Shown here in pieces: positions 8,020 through 16,694 of a stretch of 64,000 nt of DNA (its first letter is position 1; each line of letters starts with the position of its first letter). A program made the translations under genes and the position numbers. Below the pieces are notes generated by a model, which had not been told where the DNA came from, made no database searches, and worked only from the letters and a program-made list of their open reading frames with translations. The stretch is taken from assembly GCF_902506455.1 (NCBI RefSeq), contig NZ_LR733844.1, forward strand, positions 3,597,092-3,661,091, in the 5' to 3' direction. This stretch comes from Sphingomonas sp. 8AM (lineage in GTDB: Bacteria > Pseudomonadota > Alphaproteobacteria > Sphingomonadales > Sphingomonadaceae).

Positions 8020-8073
8020 CCGGTCTCCCCTGCGCCATCGGACCGATCGCGCCGTGTTCTCATCGGTCATATC

Positions 8074-8105
8074 CGAGAAAGGCGATAGGAAAATACGGTT
8101 TCTCG
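8074..8105. promoter_or_regulatory. Candidate operator between divergent tauE-like gene and cysE
   Basis: Perfect 7-base arms cgagaaa (8074-8080) and tttctcg (8099-8105) surround an AT-richer centre (gataggaaaata). In a shared upstream region of two sulfur genes this could be a LysR-type (CysB-like) site. No known consensus is matched exactly. Confidence 0.28.
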
Positions 8106-8174
8106 CCCGATAGCGCTGCTTATGGAAACAGGCGCGACGACGCTCTATCTTGCGGGCAAAGAAAGGGGACGCGG

Positions 8175-8867
8175 ATGTCGCGACTGACCACGTATCTGGA
8201 TTCGATTCGCGCCCGCGATCCGGCGCCGCATTCGCGTCTGGAGGTACTGACTTACCCGGGGGTATGGGCGCTGGCGTGGCATCGCGTTGCGAACCGGCTG
8301 TATCGCAGCGGCTTCTACCTGCCGGCGCGGATCGTGAACCATTTCTCACGCGCGCTGACCGCGATCGACATCCATCCCGGCGCGACGATCGGGCGCAATT
8401 TCTTCATCGACCATGGCTTTGTGGTGATCGGCGAGACTGCGGAGATCGGTGACGACGTCACGATCTACCAATGCGTGACGCTTGGCGGCACCAGCCCCGA
8501 CAATGGTGTCGCGGGCAAGCGCCACCCGACGATCGCCGACGGCGCGATCATCGGCTCGGGCGCGCAGGTGCTGGGGCCGATCACGGTCGGGCCGCGGGCG
8601 CGGGTCGGCGCCAACGCGGTCGTGACGCGCGACGTACCGGCGGGTGCGGTGATGGTCGGTATTCCGGCACGCCCGACGGTCGTCGAAGGCGGTGCTGCGC
8701 CCGAGCCGCGCTTCGTCCCTTACGGCACTCCGTGTCGCGAGATGTTCGATCCGGCGACGCAGAAGGTCGAGATCCTGCGCTGCGAACTGGAGGCGATGAA
8801 GAAGCGGCTCGACGCGCTGATCGAAGAGCAGGACCCTGCGATCCGACAGGAGCGTGACCGCGCCTGA
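8175..8867 (+). CDS. cysE: Serine O-acetyltransferase (EpsC/CysE type)
   Basis: The 230-residue enzyme acetylates serine with acetyl-CoA, the first step of cysteine synthesis. An N-terminal helical part (to about 60) leads into a left-handed beta-helix with the family motif IDIHPGATIGRNFFIDHG and the later TLGGT and KRHPTI segments. The catalytic His is in DHG. A C-terminal tail (YGTPCREMFDPATQKVE...) extends past the helix and ends in a charged helix. It overlaps the next gene as TGATG, suggesting coupled translation. Length and motif order fit the short EpsC-like class. Confidence 0.93.
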   Translation: MSRLTTYLDSIRARDPAPHSRLEVLTYPGVWALAWHRVANRLYRSGFYLPARIVNHFSRALTAIDIHPGATIGRNFFIDHGFVVIGETAEIGDDVTIYQCVTLGGTSPDNGVAGKRHPTIADGAIIGSGAQVLGPITVGPRARVGANAVVTRDVPAGAVMVGIPARPTVVEGGAAPEPRFVPYGTPCREMFDPATQKVEILRCELEAMKKRLDALIEEQDPAIRQERDRA

Positions 8868-9211
8868 TGGGGATCGTCACGCCATTTCCCGCCGGTGCCG
8901 GGCATTTGCGGCAGGTGGCGTTCGACCGCGCCGAACTGATGCGGATCCTCGATCTCTACGGGCGGATGGTTGCGGCCGGGCACTGGCGCGATTACGCGCT
9001 CGATCTGGGGCGCGAGGCGGCGGTGTTCTCGGCCTTCCGCCGCGCGACCGAGCGCCCTGAATTCCGCGTCGAGAAGCGGCCGTCGTTGCGCAACCGCCAG
9101 GGAATGTGGGCGCTGGTCGGCGAAGCGGGGCAGGTGATACGGCGCGGGCATGAACTCGGCCCGGTGCTGGCGCCGGTCGAGCGACGGTTGATGAAGCTGG
9201 TCGAGGAGTGA
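8867..9211 (+). CDS. DUF2794 domain-containing protein
   Basis: This 114-residue basic, soluble protein opens MGIVTPFPAG and contains VAFDRAELMRILDLYGRMVA, RDYALDLGREAAVFSAFRR and EKRPSLRNRQG, all recognisable as DUF2794, a family confined mainly to alphaproteobacteria. No catalytic motif is evident. The start codon overlaps the cysE stop, so it is probably co-translated with serine acetyltransferase, but no functional link is known. The family call is good; the function is unknown. Confidence 0.85.
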   Translation: MGIVTPFPAGAGHLRQVAFDRAELMRILDLYGRMVAAGHWRDYALDLGREAAVFSAFRRATERPEFRVEKRPSLRNRQGMWALVGEAGQVIRRGHELGPVLAPVERRLMKLVEE

Positions 9212-9232
9212 CGGCTGAACGCGCGCGGCTCG

Positions 9233-10258
9233 TCATCCTGCCGTTTGCGCGGGCGGCAGCCGCTCGCCCCATCGTCCCAGCCGAGCGACGACGCCCGCGC
9301 GGATTGGTTGCCAGAACGCCGACAGCGACAGCAGCGCCGATCCGATCACGAGCGAGGTAAACGCGAGCGACAATTCGGTCGAGCCGGCGGTGCGGATCAA
9401 CACCGACATGGCATACAGCACATAGACGAGGCTGGAGACCAGCAGTGCACGCCGGTCGACCACGAGCGCGACCAGCGCGAAAGCGATATACAGCAGCAGC
9501 ACCAGCAATGCCTTGCCCAGACCCATGTCGCCCGCGAACACGCCCATCATCTGAAACGTCGAATGCGCGATCATCGGGGCCGCGATCAGATGCAGCCAGA
9601 AGGCGACATCGGACCGGCGCGTCCGGCGAGCGCGATCCGACAGGTCCCAATGCATCGCGTAGGCGAAGACGGCAATCCCGCCCGCGAATAGTAGCGGCCA
9701 TGCCAGCTGCAGCGATTCGGGCAGGATCGTCAACAGCAGGCTGACGACCACCGCTACCGCCGCCGCCGCGCCTGCCGCCGGGGTGATCGGTACCATGAAG
9801 CGCCGCCAGTGTACCCATGCCGCAAAGGCGGCCACGCCAGCCGCGACTGCGCTGATGCCGGCGACGCGTCGCTCGTCCGGCTCTGCGAAGAGCGACAGAC
9901 CGAGCGACACGATCATGGCGGCGATACCGCCTACGAACGCCAGTAACAGCACGATGCTCGGCAACGCCATCCGTCGTCGCGCGGTAAAATAGGTAGCCAG
10001 CAACCACGCGACGGCTGCGACCGCACCGGCGCCAGCGGGCGCGGCGGCCTTGGCGCCGATGTTGGCGACCGCCACCAGCAGCAAGGCGATGGCGATCGTG
10101 ACGAAGATGTCGTTAAAGCCGGTCAGGAAGCGGAAATCCTCTTCGTCGACCGCCGGCGTCGCGCGGAGAGCGGCGACATGGTGGCGGAAATCGCTTGCGA
10201 CCTGCTCGGGCATCACCCCGGCCGCGACCGCCTGGTCGATATCGCTCTCGCTGTACAT
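9233..10258 (-). CDS. Multi-pass membrane protein of unknown function (DUF2157-like)
   Basis: The 341-residue protein has a soluble N-terminus (MYSESDIDQAVAAGVMPEQV, about 40 residues) followed by roughly ten hydrophobic segments in short hairpins. The layout of a small N-terminal helical domain with a SDIDQAVAAG-type motif and then many helices resembles DUF2157 proteins, but I hold this loosely. The start at 10258 has a GGGGGAG ribosome site. It is convergent with the DUF2794 gene and lies downstream of an SDR gene on the same strand. No catalytic residues can be pointed out. Confidence 0.75.
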   Translation of the reverse strand: MYSESDIDQAVAAGVMPEQVASDFRHHVAALRATPAVDEEDFRFLTGFNDIFVTIAIALLLVAVANIGAKAAAPAGAGAVAAVAWLLATYFTARRRMALPSIVLLLAFVGGIAAMIVSLGLSLFAEPDERRVAGISAVAAGVAAFAAWVHWRRFMVPITPAAGAAAAVAVVVSLLLTILPESLQLAWPLLFAGGIAVFAYAMHWDLSDRARRTRRSDVAFWLHLIAAPMIAHSTFQMMGVFAGDMGLGKALLVLLLYIAFALVALVVDRRALLVSSLVYVLYAMSVLIRTAGSTELSLAFTSLVIGSALLSLSAFWQPIRAGVVARLGRWGERLPPAQTAG

Positions 10259-10306
10259 CGTCACTCCCCCGTCCGCTGGCAAGGCTATCGCGGGGTCGTG
10301 CGCGGC

Positions 10307-11206
10307 TCAACCGCCTTGCAAGGTCCGCGCGATCGATATGGGTTGCTCGGCGCCTGTCGACGGCACGATCTCACCGGCGCGATCGGTGATCGCTGCCCAA
10401 TGGCGCGCGACGCCCTCGGGGGAGAGGTCGTCGCCGTTCAGGGCAACGCCGGGGGTGAGCGTGATGTAGCTGGCCTGCACGACGCCCGCTCCCGCACCCA
10501 GGATCTGCCCCGAAGGCGCGTCCTTGCTGACCAGATACAACGCGGCCGGGGCAACCTTTTCGGGAGCGAAGGCAGCAAAGGCGGCGTCGGGAAACAGACC
10601 CTCGGTCATGCGGGTGCCGGCGGTGGGCGCGATCGTGTTGACGCGGATGTCGTGCCGCGCGCCCTCAAGATGCAGCGTTCGCGCCAGCCCGGCGATGCCG
10701 AGTTTTGCGGCGGCGTAATTGGCTTGTCCAAAATTGCCGAACAGCCCGGAAGATGACGAGGTCATCAGTACCCGACCATAATTCTGGGCGCGAAACGTGT
10801 CCCAGCATGCCTTCGTCGCGTACGCGCTGCCAAGCAGATGGACCTGCACCACAAAGGCAAAGTCCGCCGGGTCCATTCTGGCGAAGGTCTTGTCGCGCAG
10901 CACGCCGGCATTGTTGATCAGGATGTGAACGCCGCCCCACGCCTCGGTGGCGCGCGCGACCATTTCGACCATTTGATCGTAGTCGGCGACGCTGCCGCCG
11001 TTCGCGATCGCAACGCCGCCGAACGCCCGGATTTCCTCGACGACCCCCAGTGCTGCGTCGGAGGCGCCCTGACCGCTGCGATCGCCGCCGAGATCATTGA
11101 CGACGACGCGCGCGCCGCGCTTCGCGAGTTCGAGCGCATAGTGCCGACCGAGACCGCCACCCGCGCCGGTGACGATGGCGACGCGATCGTCGAACCGGAT
11201 CGACAT
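10307..11206 (-). CDS. SDR dehydrogenase, (3R)-hydroxyacyl-CoA dehydrogenase-like
   Basis: The 299-residue classical short-chain dehydrogenase carries the cofactor motif TGAGGGLG (about 14-21), NNAG (about 97-100), the catalytic serine in MTSSSSGLFG and the YxxxK pair in YAAAK. The adenosine-loop segment VVVNDLGGDRSG and the long C-terminal part make it most like the (3R)-hydroxyacyl-CoA dehydrogenase domain of multifunctional enzyme type 2, so a role in fatty-acid or steroid side-chain oxidation is plausible. Length fits a single-domain enzyme without hydratase. The substrate is inferred. Confidence 0.85.
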   Translation of the reverse strand: MSIRFDDRVAIVTGAGGGLGRHYALELAKRGARVVVNDLGGDRSGQGASDAALGVVEEIRAFGGVAIANGGSVADYDQMVEMVARATEAWGGVHILINNAGVLRDKTFARMDPADFAFVVQVHLLGSAYATKACWDTFRAQNYGRVLMTSSSSGLFGNFGQANYAAAKLGIAGLARTLHLEGARHDIRVNTIAPTAGTRMTEGLFPDAAFAAFAPEKVAPAALYLVSKDAPSGQILGAGAGVVQASYITLTPGVALNGDDLSPEGVARHWAAITDRAGEIVPSTGAEQPISIARTLQGG

Positions 11207-11292
11207 GGAAAAGGCGCTCCCTCCAGACCGGATGAAGCGCCTTCCATACCTGGTCTTCGAACGGGCGCAATGCCCGCCCGGTCGTCACATTC

Positions 11293-11793
11293 TTAGCGAC
11301 GGCGACGCGTGGTTTTACGCGCGTCGCTGGCCTGCATGCAGCCGTCATACTGGCCCTTCTTGCAGATCGGATAGCTTTCCTTGGCGGCGGGCGCCGGGAA
11401 GGCCTGCGACGGCGAGGGGGCGGGCTGGAAGCGAACGGTCGCGCCCGGCTGCGGCGTGCCCGAAACGGCCGGTTGCGACGGCTGATAACCGCCGGCGCTC
11501 TCGGTGCCCATGCCGCCACCCGATTGCGGGGTCATCGCGCCGCCAGCCGGCGGGGTCATCGGCGCATTTGCCTCTGGCGCGGGCGCGGCGGGATCGGCCT
11601 GGGTGGTCGGTGCCGGCATCGTGCTGTCGGTCTGCGGCGCGGCGGCCGGGTCCGCGGACATGCCGGGGTCGGCAGTGGTCGCCGGTGCAGCGCCGGTGTC
11701 GGGCGCGGTCGTCGTGGTCTGCGGCGTGTCCTGTGCAATCGCCGTCGCGGGAATGGCGATCACGGCCGCTGCCGCGAGAAGAATGGCCTTCAT
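11293..11793 (-). CDS. Secreted Ala/Pro/Thr-rich protein of unknown function
   Basis: The 166-residue protein begins with a clear Sec signal (MKAILLAAAAVIAIPATAIA, cleavage after AIA). A low-complexity stretch of alanine, proline, threonine and glycine at about 21-125 follows, then a short conserved-looking tail with two cysteines (PICKKGQYDGCMQ) and a basic end (RKTTRRRR). The tail cysteines could form a disulfide in the periplasm. A good AGGAGA site precedes the ATG at 11793. It lies just downstream of phoB but behind a possible terminator. Function unknown. Confidence 0.75.
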   Translation of the reverse strand: MKAILLAAAAVIAIPATAIAQDTPQTTTTAPDTGAAPATTADPGMSADPAAAPQTDSTMPAPTTQADPAAPAPEANAPMTPPAGGAMTPQSGGGMGTESAGGYQPSQPAVSGTPQPGATVRFQPAPSPSQAFPAPAAKESYPICKKGQYDGCMQASDARKTTRRRR

Positions 11794-11869
11794 CTTATCT
11801 TTCTCCTGCCGTGTGCGTTCGGTCAGAAACGCGTTGTTATCACGCGGTCCGGGCAACGCCCCACGGCAG

Positions 11870-11891
11870 AAAAAAGGTCCCTCGTTGCGAG
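11870..11891 (-). terminator. Possible terminator after phoB
   Basis: Read on the minus strand, a small CTCG-CAA-CGAG hairpin (11881-11891) is followed by a run of six T (11875-11870), 12 to 33 bases beyond the phoB stop. The stem is short, so termination may be weak. Confidence 0.4.
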
Positions 11892-11902
11892 AGCGGAAAG
11901 AT

Positions 11903-12595
11903 TCAGTGTCCGGTGTCGAGCGCATAACCCGCTGATCTGACAGTCCGGATGATGTCCGGCCGTCCGCCTTCATTGATCGCCTTTCGCAGTCGGCGAATAT
12001 GAACGTCGACGGTGCGGCTCTCGATGTCGCTGTCATGCCCCCAGACACTGTCGAGCAAGCGCTCGCGGGAGAAGACATGGCCGGGATGTTCAAGGAAGTG
12101 CTTGAGCAAACGGAATTCCGTCGGCCCGAGCGCGACGACGTCGCCGCCGCGGCGGACCTTGTGGCCGACCGTATCCATCTCGAGATCCGCATAGGTGAGC
12201 TGCTCGCCGGCCAGCGCCGGGCGCACCCGCCGCAGCACCGCGCCGACGCGCGCGACCAGTTCGCGCGGCGAGAACGGCTTGGTGACATAATCGTCGGCGC
12301 CGGTTTCGAGCCCGCGCACGCGATCCTCCTCCTCGCCGCGCGCGGTGAGCATGATGATCGGCACGTTCTGCGTCTCGGCGGCGCGGCGCAGGCGGCGGCA
12401 CACCTCGATCCCCGAAATGCCCTCGACCATCCAGTCGAGCAGGACGATGTCCGGCGGCGTCTCCCGCGCAAGCAGCAACGCTTCCTCGCCGTCGATCGTG
12501 TGCTGGACGTCGAAATGCTCGCGGGTGAAATGCCACACCAGCAGCTCGGCGAGGCTGGCGTCATCCTCCACCAGCAACATGCGGGCCTTGGCCAT
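11903..12595 (-). CDS. phoB: Phosphate-regulon response regulator PhoB
   Basis: This 230-residue OmpR/PhoB-class regulator has a receiver domain with acidic residues Asp11-Asp12, the phospho-acceptor Asp54 in LLDWMVEG, and Lys107 in TKPFSP. A winged-helix DNA-binding domain covers about 130-228 (LGPTEFRLLKHFLEHPG, RTVDVHIRRLRKAI). PhoR phosphorylates it under phosphate starvation, after which it binds Pho boxes. The ATG at 12595 overlaps the phoU stop (TGATG). It is the last gene of the cluster. Confidence 0.96.
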   Translation of the reverse strand: MAKARMLLVEDDASLAELLVWHFTREHFDVQHTIDGEEALLLARETPPDIVLLDWMVEGISGIEVCRRLRRAAETQNVPIIMLTARGEEEDRVRGLETGADDYVTKPFSPRELVARVGAVLRRVRPALAGEQLTYADLEMDTVGHKVRRGGDVVALGPTEFRLLKHFLEHPGHVFSRERLLDSVWGHDSDIESRTVDVHIRRLRKAINEGGRPDIIRTVRSAGYALDTGH

Positions 12596-13281
12596 CAATC
12601 GACTCCTCTTTCACGTTCCACGAGCCGCACCCCGGTTGCGGCGAAATAGACCATCTCGGCGACATTGGTGGCGTGGTCGCCGATCCGCTCGAGATTCTTC
12701 GCGACGAACAGCAATTGCGCGCACTCGCTGATCGTCTTCGGGTTCTCGACCATGAAGGTGACCAGGGTGCGGAAGATGCTGTCGTAGAAATCATCGAGCG
12801 CATTGTCGCGCTCGCATACCGCCAGCGCGGCGTCCGGATCGCGCGCGGCAAAAGCATTGAGCACGTCGTGCACCATCGCGGCGGCCATCCGCCCCATCGC
12901 GGGCAGGATCGACAGCGGCTCGATGCGATGCTCGCTCGCGATCCGCGGGACACGGCGCGCGATGTTCTTGGCATAATCGGCAATCCGCTCGATCACACTG
13001 GCGATCTTGAGCGCGGCGACCACCTCACGCAGGTCGTCGGCCATCGGCGCGCGCAGTGCGATGATGCGGACTGCGGTGCGCTCGACCTCTGCCTCCATCG
13101 CATCGATGCGCTTGTCATCGGCCGTGATCCGCTCGGCCAGCGCGGCGTCGCCGCGTTGTAGCGCGATCATCGCATCGGCAATCGCGCTTTCTGCCAGCCC
13201 GCCCATTTGCGAGATCAGCCCGCGCAACTGCCCGATGTCCTGATCGAAGGCCTTGACGGTATGTTCCTGTGTCTGCGGCAT
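12595..13281 (-). CDS. phoU: Phosphate signalling protein PhoU
   Basis: The 228-residue all-helical protein has two PhoU repeats, each a three-helix bundle with the metal-binding E/DxxxD pattern (ERIADYAKNIARR around 98-110; ERIGDHATNVAEM near 197-209). PhoU couples PstB transporter status to the PhoR kinase and keeps the regulon off when phosphate is plentiful. I use the ATG at 13281 (MPQTQEHTVKAFDQD); the upstream open frame is pstB read in another phase. It lies between pstB and phoB, with 11 bases to pstB. Confidence 0.95.
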   Translation of the reverse strand: MPQTQEHTVKAFDQDIGQLRGLISQMGGLAESAIADAMIALQRGDAALAERITADDKRIDAMEAEVERTAVRIIALRAPMADDLREVVAALKIASVIERIADYAKNIARRVPRIASEHRIEPLSILPAMGRMAAAMVHDVLNAFAARDPDAALAVCERDNALDDFYDSIFRTLVTFMVENPKTISECAQLLFVAKNLERIGDHATNVAEMVYFAATGVRLVERERGVD

Positions 13282-13292
13282 ATCTGCGATCC

Positions 13293-14060
13293 TCAGCCGT
13301 ACCGGCCCGTGATATAGTCTTTGGTGCGATCCTGCCGCGGGTTCGTGAAGATGTCCGACGTGTCGCCATATTCGACCAGCTGGCCGAGGTGGAAGAAGGC
13401 GGTGCGCTGGCTGACGCGTGCCGCCTGCTGCATGTTGTGGGTGACGATCACGATCGCGTAGCGGCCGCGCAGTTCGTGGATCAGCTCCTCGATCCTCGCG
13501 GTGGCGATCGGGTCGAGCGCCGAGCAGGGCTCGTCCATCAGGATCACCTCGGGATCGACCGCGATCGCGCGCGCGATGCACAGCCGCTGTTGCTGTCCGC
13601 CCGACAGCGCCGTGCCGCTTTCGGACAGGCGGTCCTTGACCTCGGCCCAGAGCCCGGCGCGGGTAAGCGAGCGTTCGACGATCTGCGCGAGATCGGACTT
13701 GGAGCGGGCGAGGCCGTGGATGCGGGGGCCGTAGGCGACGTTCTCGAAAATCGATTTCGGGAAGGGATTCGGCTTCTGGAAGACCATGCCGACACGTGCG
13801 CGGAGCTGCACGACGTCCATCGCCTTGGCATAGATATCCTCTCCATCCAGCCGGATGTCGCCCTCGACCCGCGCGCCGGGGATTGTGTCGTTCATGCGGT
13901 TGAGCGTACGCAGGAACGTCGACTTGCCGCAGCCCGACGGGCCGATAAAGGCGGTGACGTCCTCACGACGGACGTCGATCGACACGTCGCGGATCGCCTG
14001 CTTGCGCCCGTAGAAGACATTGACGCCGGTGGCGGTCATTTTCGGCGCGGCGTTGCTCAT
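13293..14060 (-). CDS. pstB: Phosphate ABC transporter ATP-binding protein PstB
   Basis: The 255-residue ATPase of the high-affinity phosphate importer has a Walker A GPSGCGKST, the ABC signature LSGGQQQRL, Walker B VILMDEP and a switch histidine in VTHNMQQA. The loop MNDTIPGARVEG after Walker A is a PstB hallmark. It powers the PstC-PstA channel and, with PhoU, reports phosphate supply to PhoR. Its start overlaps the pstA stop by four bases, so translation is probably coupled. Confidence 0.97.
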   Translation of the reverse strand: MSNAAPKMTATGVNVFYGRKQAIRDVSIDVRREDVTAFIGPSGCGKSTFLRTLNRMNDTIPGARVEGDIRLDGEDIYAKAMDVVQLRARVGMVFQKPNPFPKSIFENVAYGPRIHGLARSKSDLAQIVERSLTRAGLWAEVKDRLSESGTALSGGQQQRLCIARAIAVDPEVILMDEPCSALDPIATARIEELIHELRGRYAIVIVTHNMQQAARVSQRTAFFHLGQLVEYGDTSDIFTNPRQDRTKDYITGRYG

Positions 14061-15325
14061 TTCCAGCGGGTCTCAAAACGATTGCGAAGATAGATGGCGA
14101 ACCCGTTCATGGCGAGCAGCACGACCAGCAGCACGATGATCGCGGCGGATGTCTTCTCGACGAAGCCGGTCTGGACGTCGTCGGACCACAAGAAGATCTG
14201 CACCGGCAGCACGGTGGCGGGATCGGTCAGCCGGTCGGGGGGTGCGGCGATGAACGCGCGCATCCCGATCATCAGCAGCGGCGCGGTCTCTCCCAGCGCG
14301 CGCGCCATGCCGATGATCGTGCCCGTCAGTATGCCGGGCAGCGCGAGCGGCAGGACGTGGTGGAAGACGACCTGGATCGGCGAGGCGCCGAGCGCGCGCG
14401 CGGCATCGCGGATCGACGGCGGTACCGCGGTAATCGCATTGCGTCCGGCGATCACGATCACCGGCATCGTCATCAACGCCAACGTCAGCCCGCCGACGAT
14501 CGCGCCCGAGCGCGGCATGTGGAAGGTGCCGAGGAACACGGCGAGCCCGAGCAATCCGAAGATAATCGACGGAACCGCGGCGAGATTGTTGATCGAAACC
14601 TCGATCAGGTCGGTCCAGCGGTTCCGCGGCGCATATTCCTCGAGGTACAGCGCCGAAAGCACGCCGATCGGGAAGGCGAGCCCAAGCGTGACGATCATCG
14701 TCAGCAGCGAGCCCTTGAGCGCGCCCCAAATGCCGGCGCGGGTCGGGTCGGTGGCGTCGGCGCCGGTGAAGAAGCTGATGTTGAGCCCGCGCGACAGCTG
14801 CGGATCGAGCGCGGCGACGATCGCCTCGCTCTCACGCGCGCCGTTTCCCTTGTACGCCATGTCGATCTCGGTCGCTACGGGAAGGTCGAGCGTCGTTGGC
14901 GTCAGGAGCAGCTGCGGGTCGTGCTCGATCGCGTCACGGACACGCAGCCAAGCGCCGTCCGACAGCAGCGCCGCGCCGCCCTGCGCGCCGAAGGCGGTGT
15001 CCGCCGCGGCATCGACCGCATTCTCAAGCCCGGCCCCGGCCAGTGCGAGATCGGCGGCCGACCCGCGCATCTGCGCCGGCGTGACCATGACGCGACCCCG
15101 TAGATCGAGCGGCAGCGCGATCCGCGTTTCCGTGAACCCGCCCGCACCCTGCGCGATCATCGTGGCGAGCAGGTATACCAGGAACGCGGCCGAGGCAAAG
15201 ACCGCCGCCACGCCCATCAGGCGGAAGCGTCGCTCCGCGGCATAGCGGCGGCGGACGCGGCGCTGCATCGCGGGCGTTTGCCAGTCGGTCGGCTGGCGTT
15301 CGACAGGAGCGGCGCGCTTAGTCAT
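14057..15325 (-). CDS. pstA: Phosphate ABC transporter permease PstA
   Basis: The 422-residue permease is longer than the E. coli protein (about 296). An N-terminal cytoplasmic segment, one membrane helix (about 35-58) and a periplasmic domain to about 200 precede the six-helix permease core. The core carries the EAA loop that contacts PstB (RDAARALGASPIQVVFHHVL) and the family segment EVSINNLAAVPSIIFGLLG. Extended PstA proteins are usual in alphaproteobacteria. It overlaps pstC by eight bases and pstB by four. The extra periplasmic domain has no known role. Confidence 0.94.
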   Translation of the reverse strand: MTKRAAPVERQPTDWQTPAMQRRVRRRYAAERRFRLMGVAAVFASAAFLVYLLATMIAQGAGGFTETRIALPLDLRGRVMVTPAQMRGSAADLALAGAGLENAVDAAADTAFGAQGGAALLSDGAWLRVRDAIEHDPQLLLTPTTLDLPVATEIDMAYKGNGARESEAIVAALDPQLSRGLNISFFTGADATDPTRAGIWGALKGSLLTMIVTLGLAFPIGVLSALYLEEYAPRNRWTDLIEVSINNLAAVPSIIFGLLGLAVFLGTFHMPRSGAIVGGLTLALMTMPVIVIAGRNAITAVPPSIRDAARALGASPIQVVFHHVLPLALPGILTGTIIGMARALGETAPLLMIGMRAFIAAPPDRLTDPATVLPVQIFLWSDDVQTGFVEKTSAAIIVLLVVLLAMNGFAIYLRNRFETRWK

Positions 15326-16694
15326 AGGCTTCGCGGTAGCGCCGCACGACGATCAGCGCGACGACGTTGAGCAGCAGGGTGATGACGAACAGCGTCAGCC
15401 CGAGCGCGAAGGCAGCGAGCGTCTTGGCCGAGTCAAATTCGGCTTCGCCCGTGAGGAGGTCGACGATTTGCTTGGTGACCGTGGTCGTGCTCGCGAACGG
15501 GTTGAGCGTCAGCGACGCGACGCCCGAAGCGGCCATCACGACGATCATCGTTTCACCGATCGCTCGGCTGACTGCGAGCAGCACCCCGCCGACCACGCCC
15601 GGCAGCGCCGCGGGGACGAGGACGCGGCGGATCGTCTCCGAGCTGGTCGCGCCCATTGCAAGGCTGCCGTCGCGCATCGCGGCCGGAACGGCGGAGAGCG
15701 AGTCGTCGGCCATCGAGGAGACGAACGGGATGATCATTACGCCCATCACCACGCCGGCGGCGAGCGCGCTCTCGGAAGACGCCCAGCGTACGCCCAGCGC
15801 GACGCCGAGATCCCGCACCGCCGGCGCGACGGTCAGCGCGGCGAAATAACCATAGACGACGGTCGGCACACCCGCGAGGATCTCCAGCATCGGCTTCATC
15901 CAGCGCCGGGTGGTCTGGTGCGCATATTGCGTCAGGTAGATCGCGCTCATCAGCCCGAGCGGTACCGCGACCGCCATGGCGATGATCGCACCGATGAAGA
16001 ACGTCCCCCAGAACAAGGGCACCGCGCCGAGTGCTGCGCCGGGATCGCGCGCGTCGATCACCTGCGGGCTCCAGTGCGTGCCGAACAGGAATTGCGTGAC
16101 CGGGACGATATGGAAGAAGCGCGCGCTCTCGACCAGTAGCGAGGCGACGATTCCGATCGTGGTGAGGATCGCGATCAGCGAGGCGACGAGCAGTAATCCC
16201 ATTACCACGCGCTCTACCTGCGAGCGCGCCGAAAAGGCGGGCTGGATGCGCAGGAATGTGACTGCGCCGCCAGCGAAGGCGAGCAGCAAGGCGACCGCGG
16301 TAGCGATCCAGTCGTAGCGAGACTGTGCGGTGGCGTAGGCGGGGGCAAGCCGTTCGGACATCGGGTGGAACGCGCCCCATGCGTCACCGTTCGCAAGGTT
16401 GCGCGCCTCCGCCAGGATCGCGGCCCGGTCGAGCCCTGGCGGGGGGAGCGCCGCGGCGGCCGGGGTGGCGAGAACTGCATCGGTGACCAGCGCGGGGGCG
16501 ACCGAATGCCAGACCGCGAGGAACATCAGCGCAGGCAGCAGGGTCCAGATCGCGACATACCAGCCGTAATGCTGGGGCAGCGAGCTGAACCGCCGCGCGG
16601 TCGCGCTGCGGAACCGCGCGGCGCGCGCACGCGCGACGACCCAGCCGATCAGCCCGAACGCCGCGATCAGAAACAGGAGCGCAAGTACCGACAT
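15318..16694 (-). CDS. pstC: Phosphate ABC transporter permease PstC
   Basis: The 458-residue PstC homologue is also extended. An N-terminal two-helix part (about 1-75) and a soluble loop containing GDAWGAFHPMSERL precede the permease core. The core includes ILAGVPTVVYGYFAALT and the EAA loop RDGSLAMGATSSETIRRVLV. With PstA it forms the membrane channel for phosphate. The ATG at 16694 overlaps the pstS stop as ATGA; upstream codons in the same frame are pstS in another phase and were not used. Confidence 0.94.
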   Translation of the reverse strand: MSVLALLFLIAAFGLIGWVVARARAARFRSATARRFSSLPQHYGWYVAIWTLLPALMFLAVWHSVAPALVTDAVLATPAAAALPPPGLDRAAILAEARNLANGDAWGAFHPMSERLAPAYATAQSRYDWIATAVALLLAFAGGAVTFLRIQPAFSARSQVERVVMGLLLVASLIAILTTIGIVASLLVESARFFHIVPVTQFLFGTHWSPQVIDARDPGAALGAVPLFWGTFFIGAIIAMAVAVPLGLMSAIYLTQYAHQTTRRWMKPMLEILAGVPTVVYGYFAALTVAPAVRDLGVALGVRWASSESALAAGVVMGVMIIPFVSSMADDSLSAVPAAMRDGSLAMGATSSETIRRVLVPAALPGVVGGVLLAVSRAIGETMIVVMAASGVASLTLNPFASTTTVTKQIVDLLTGEAEFDSAKTLAAFALGLTLFVITLLLNVVALIVVRRYREAYD

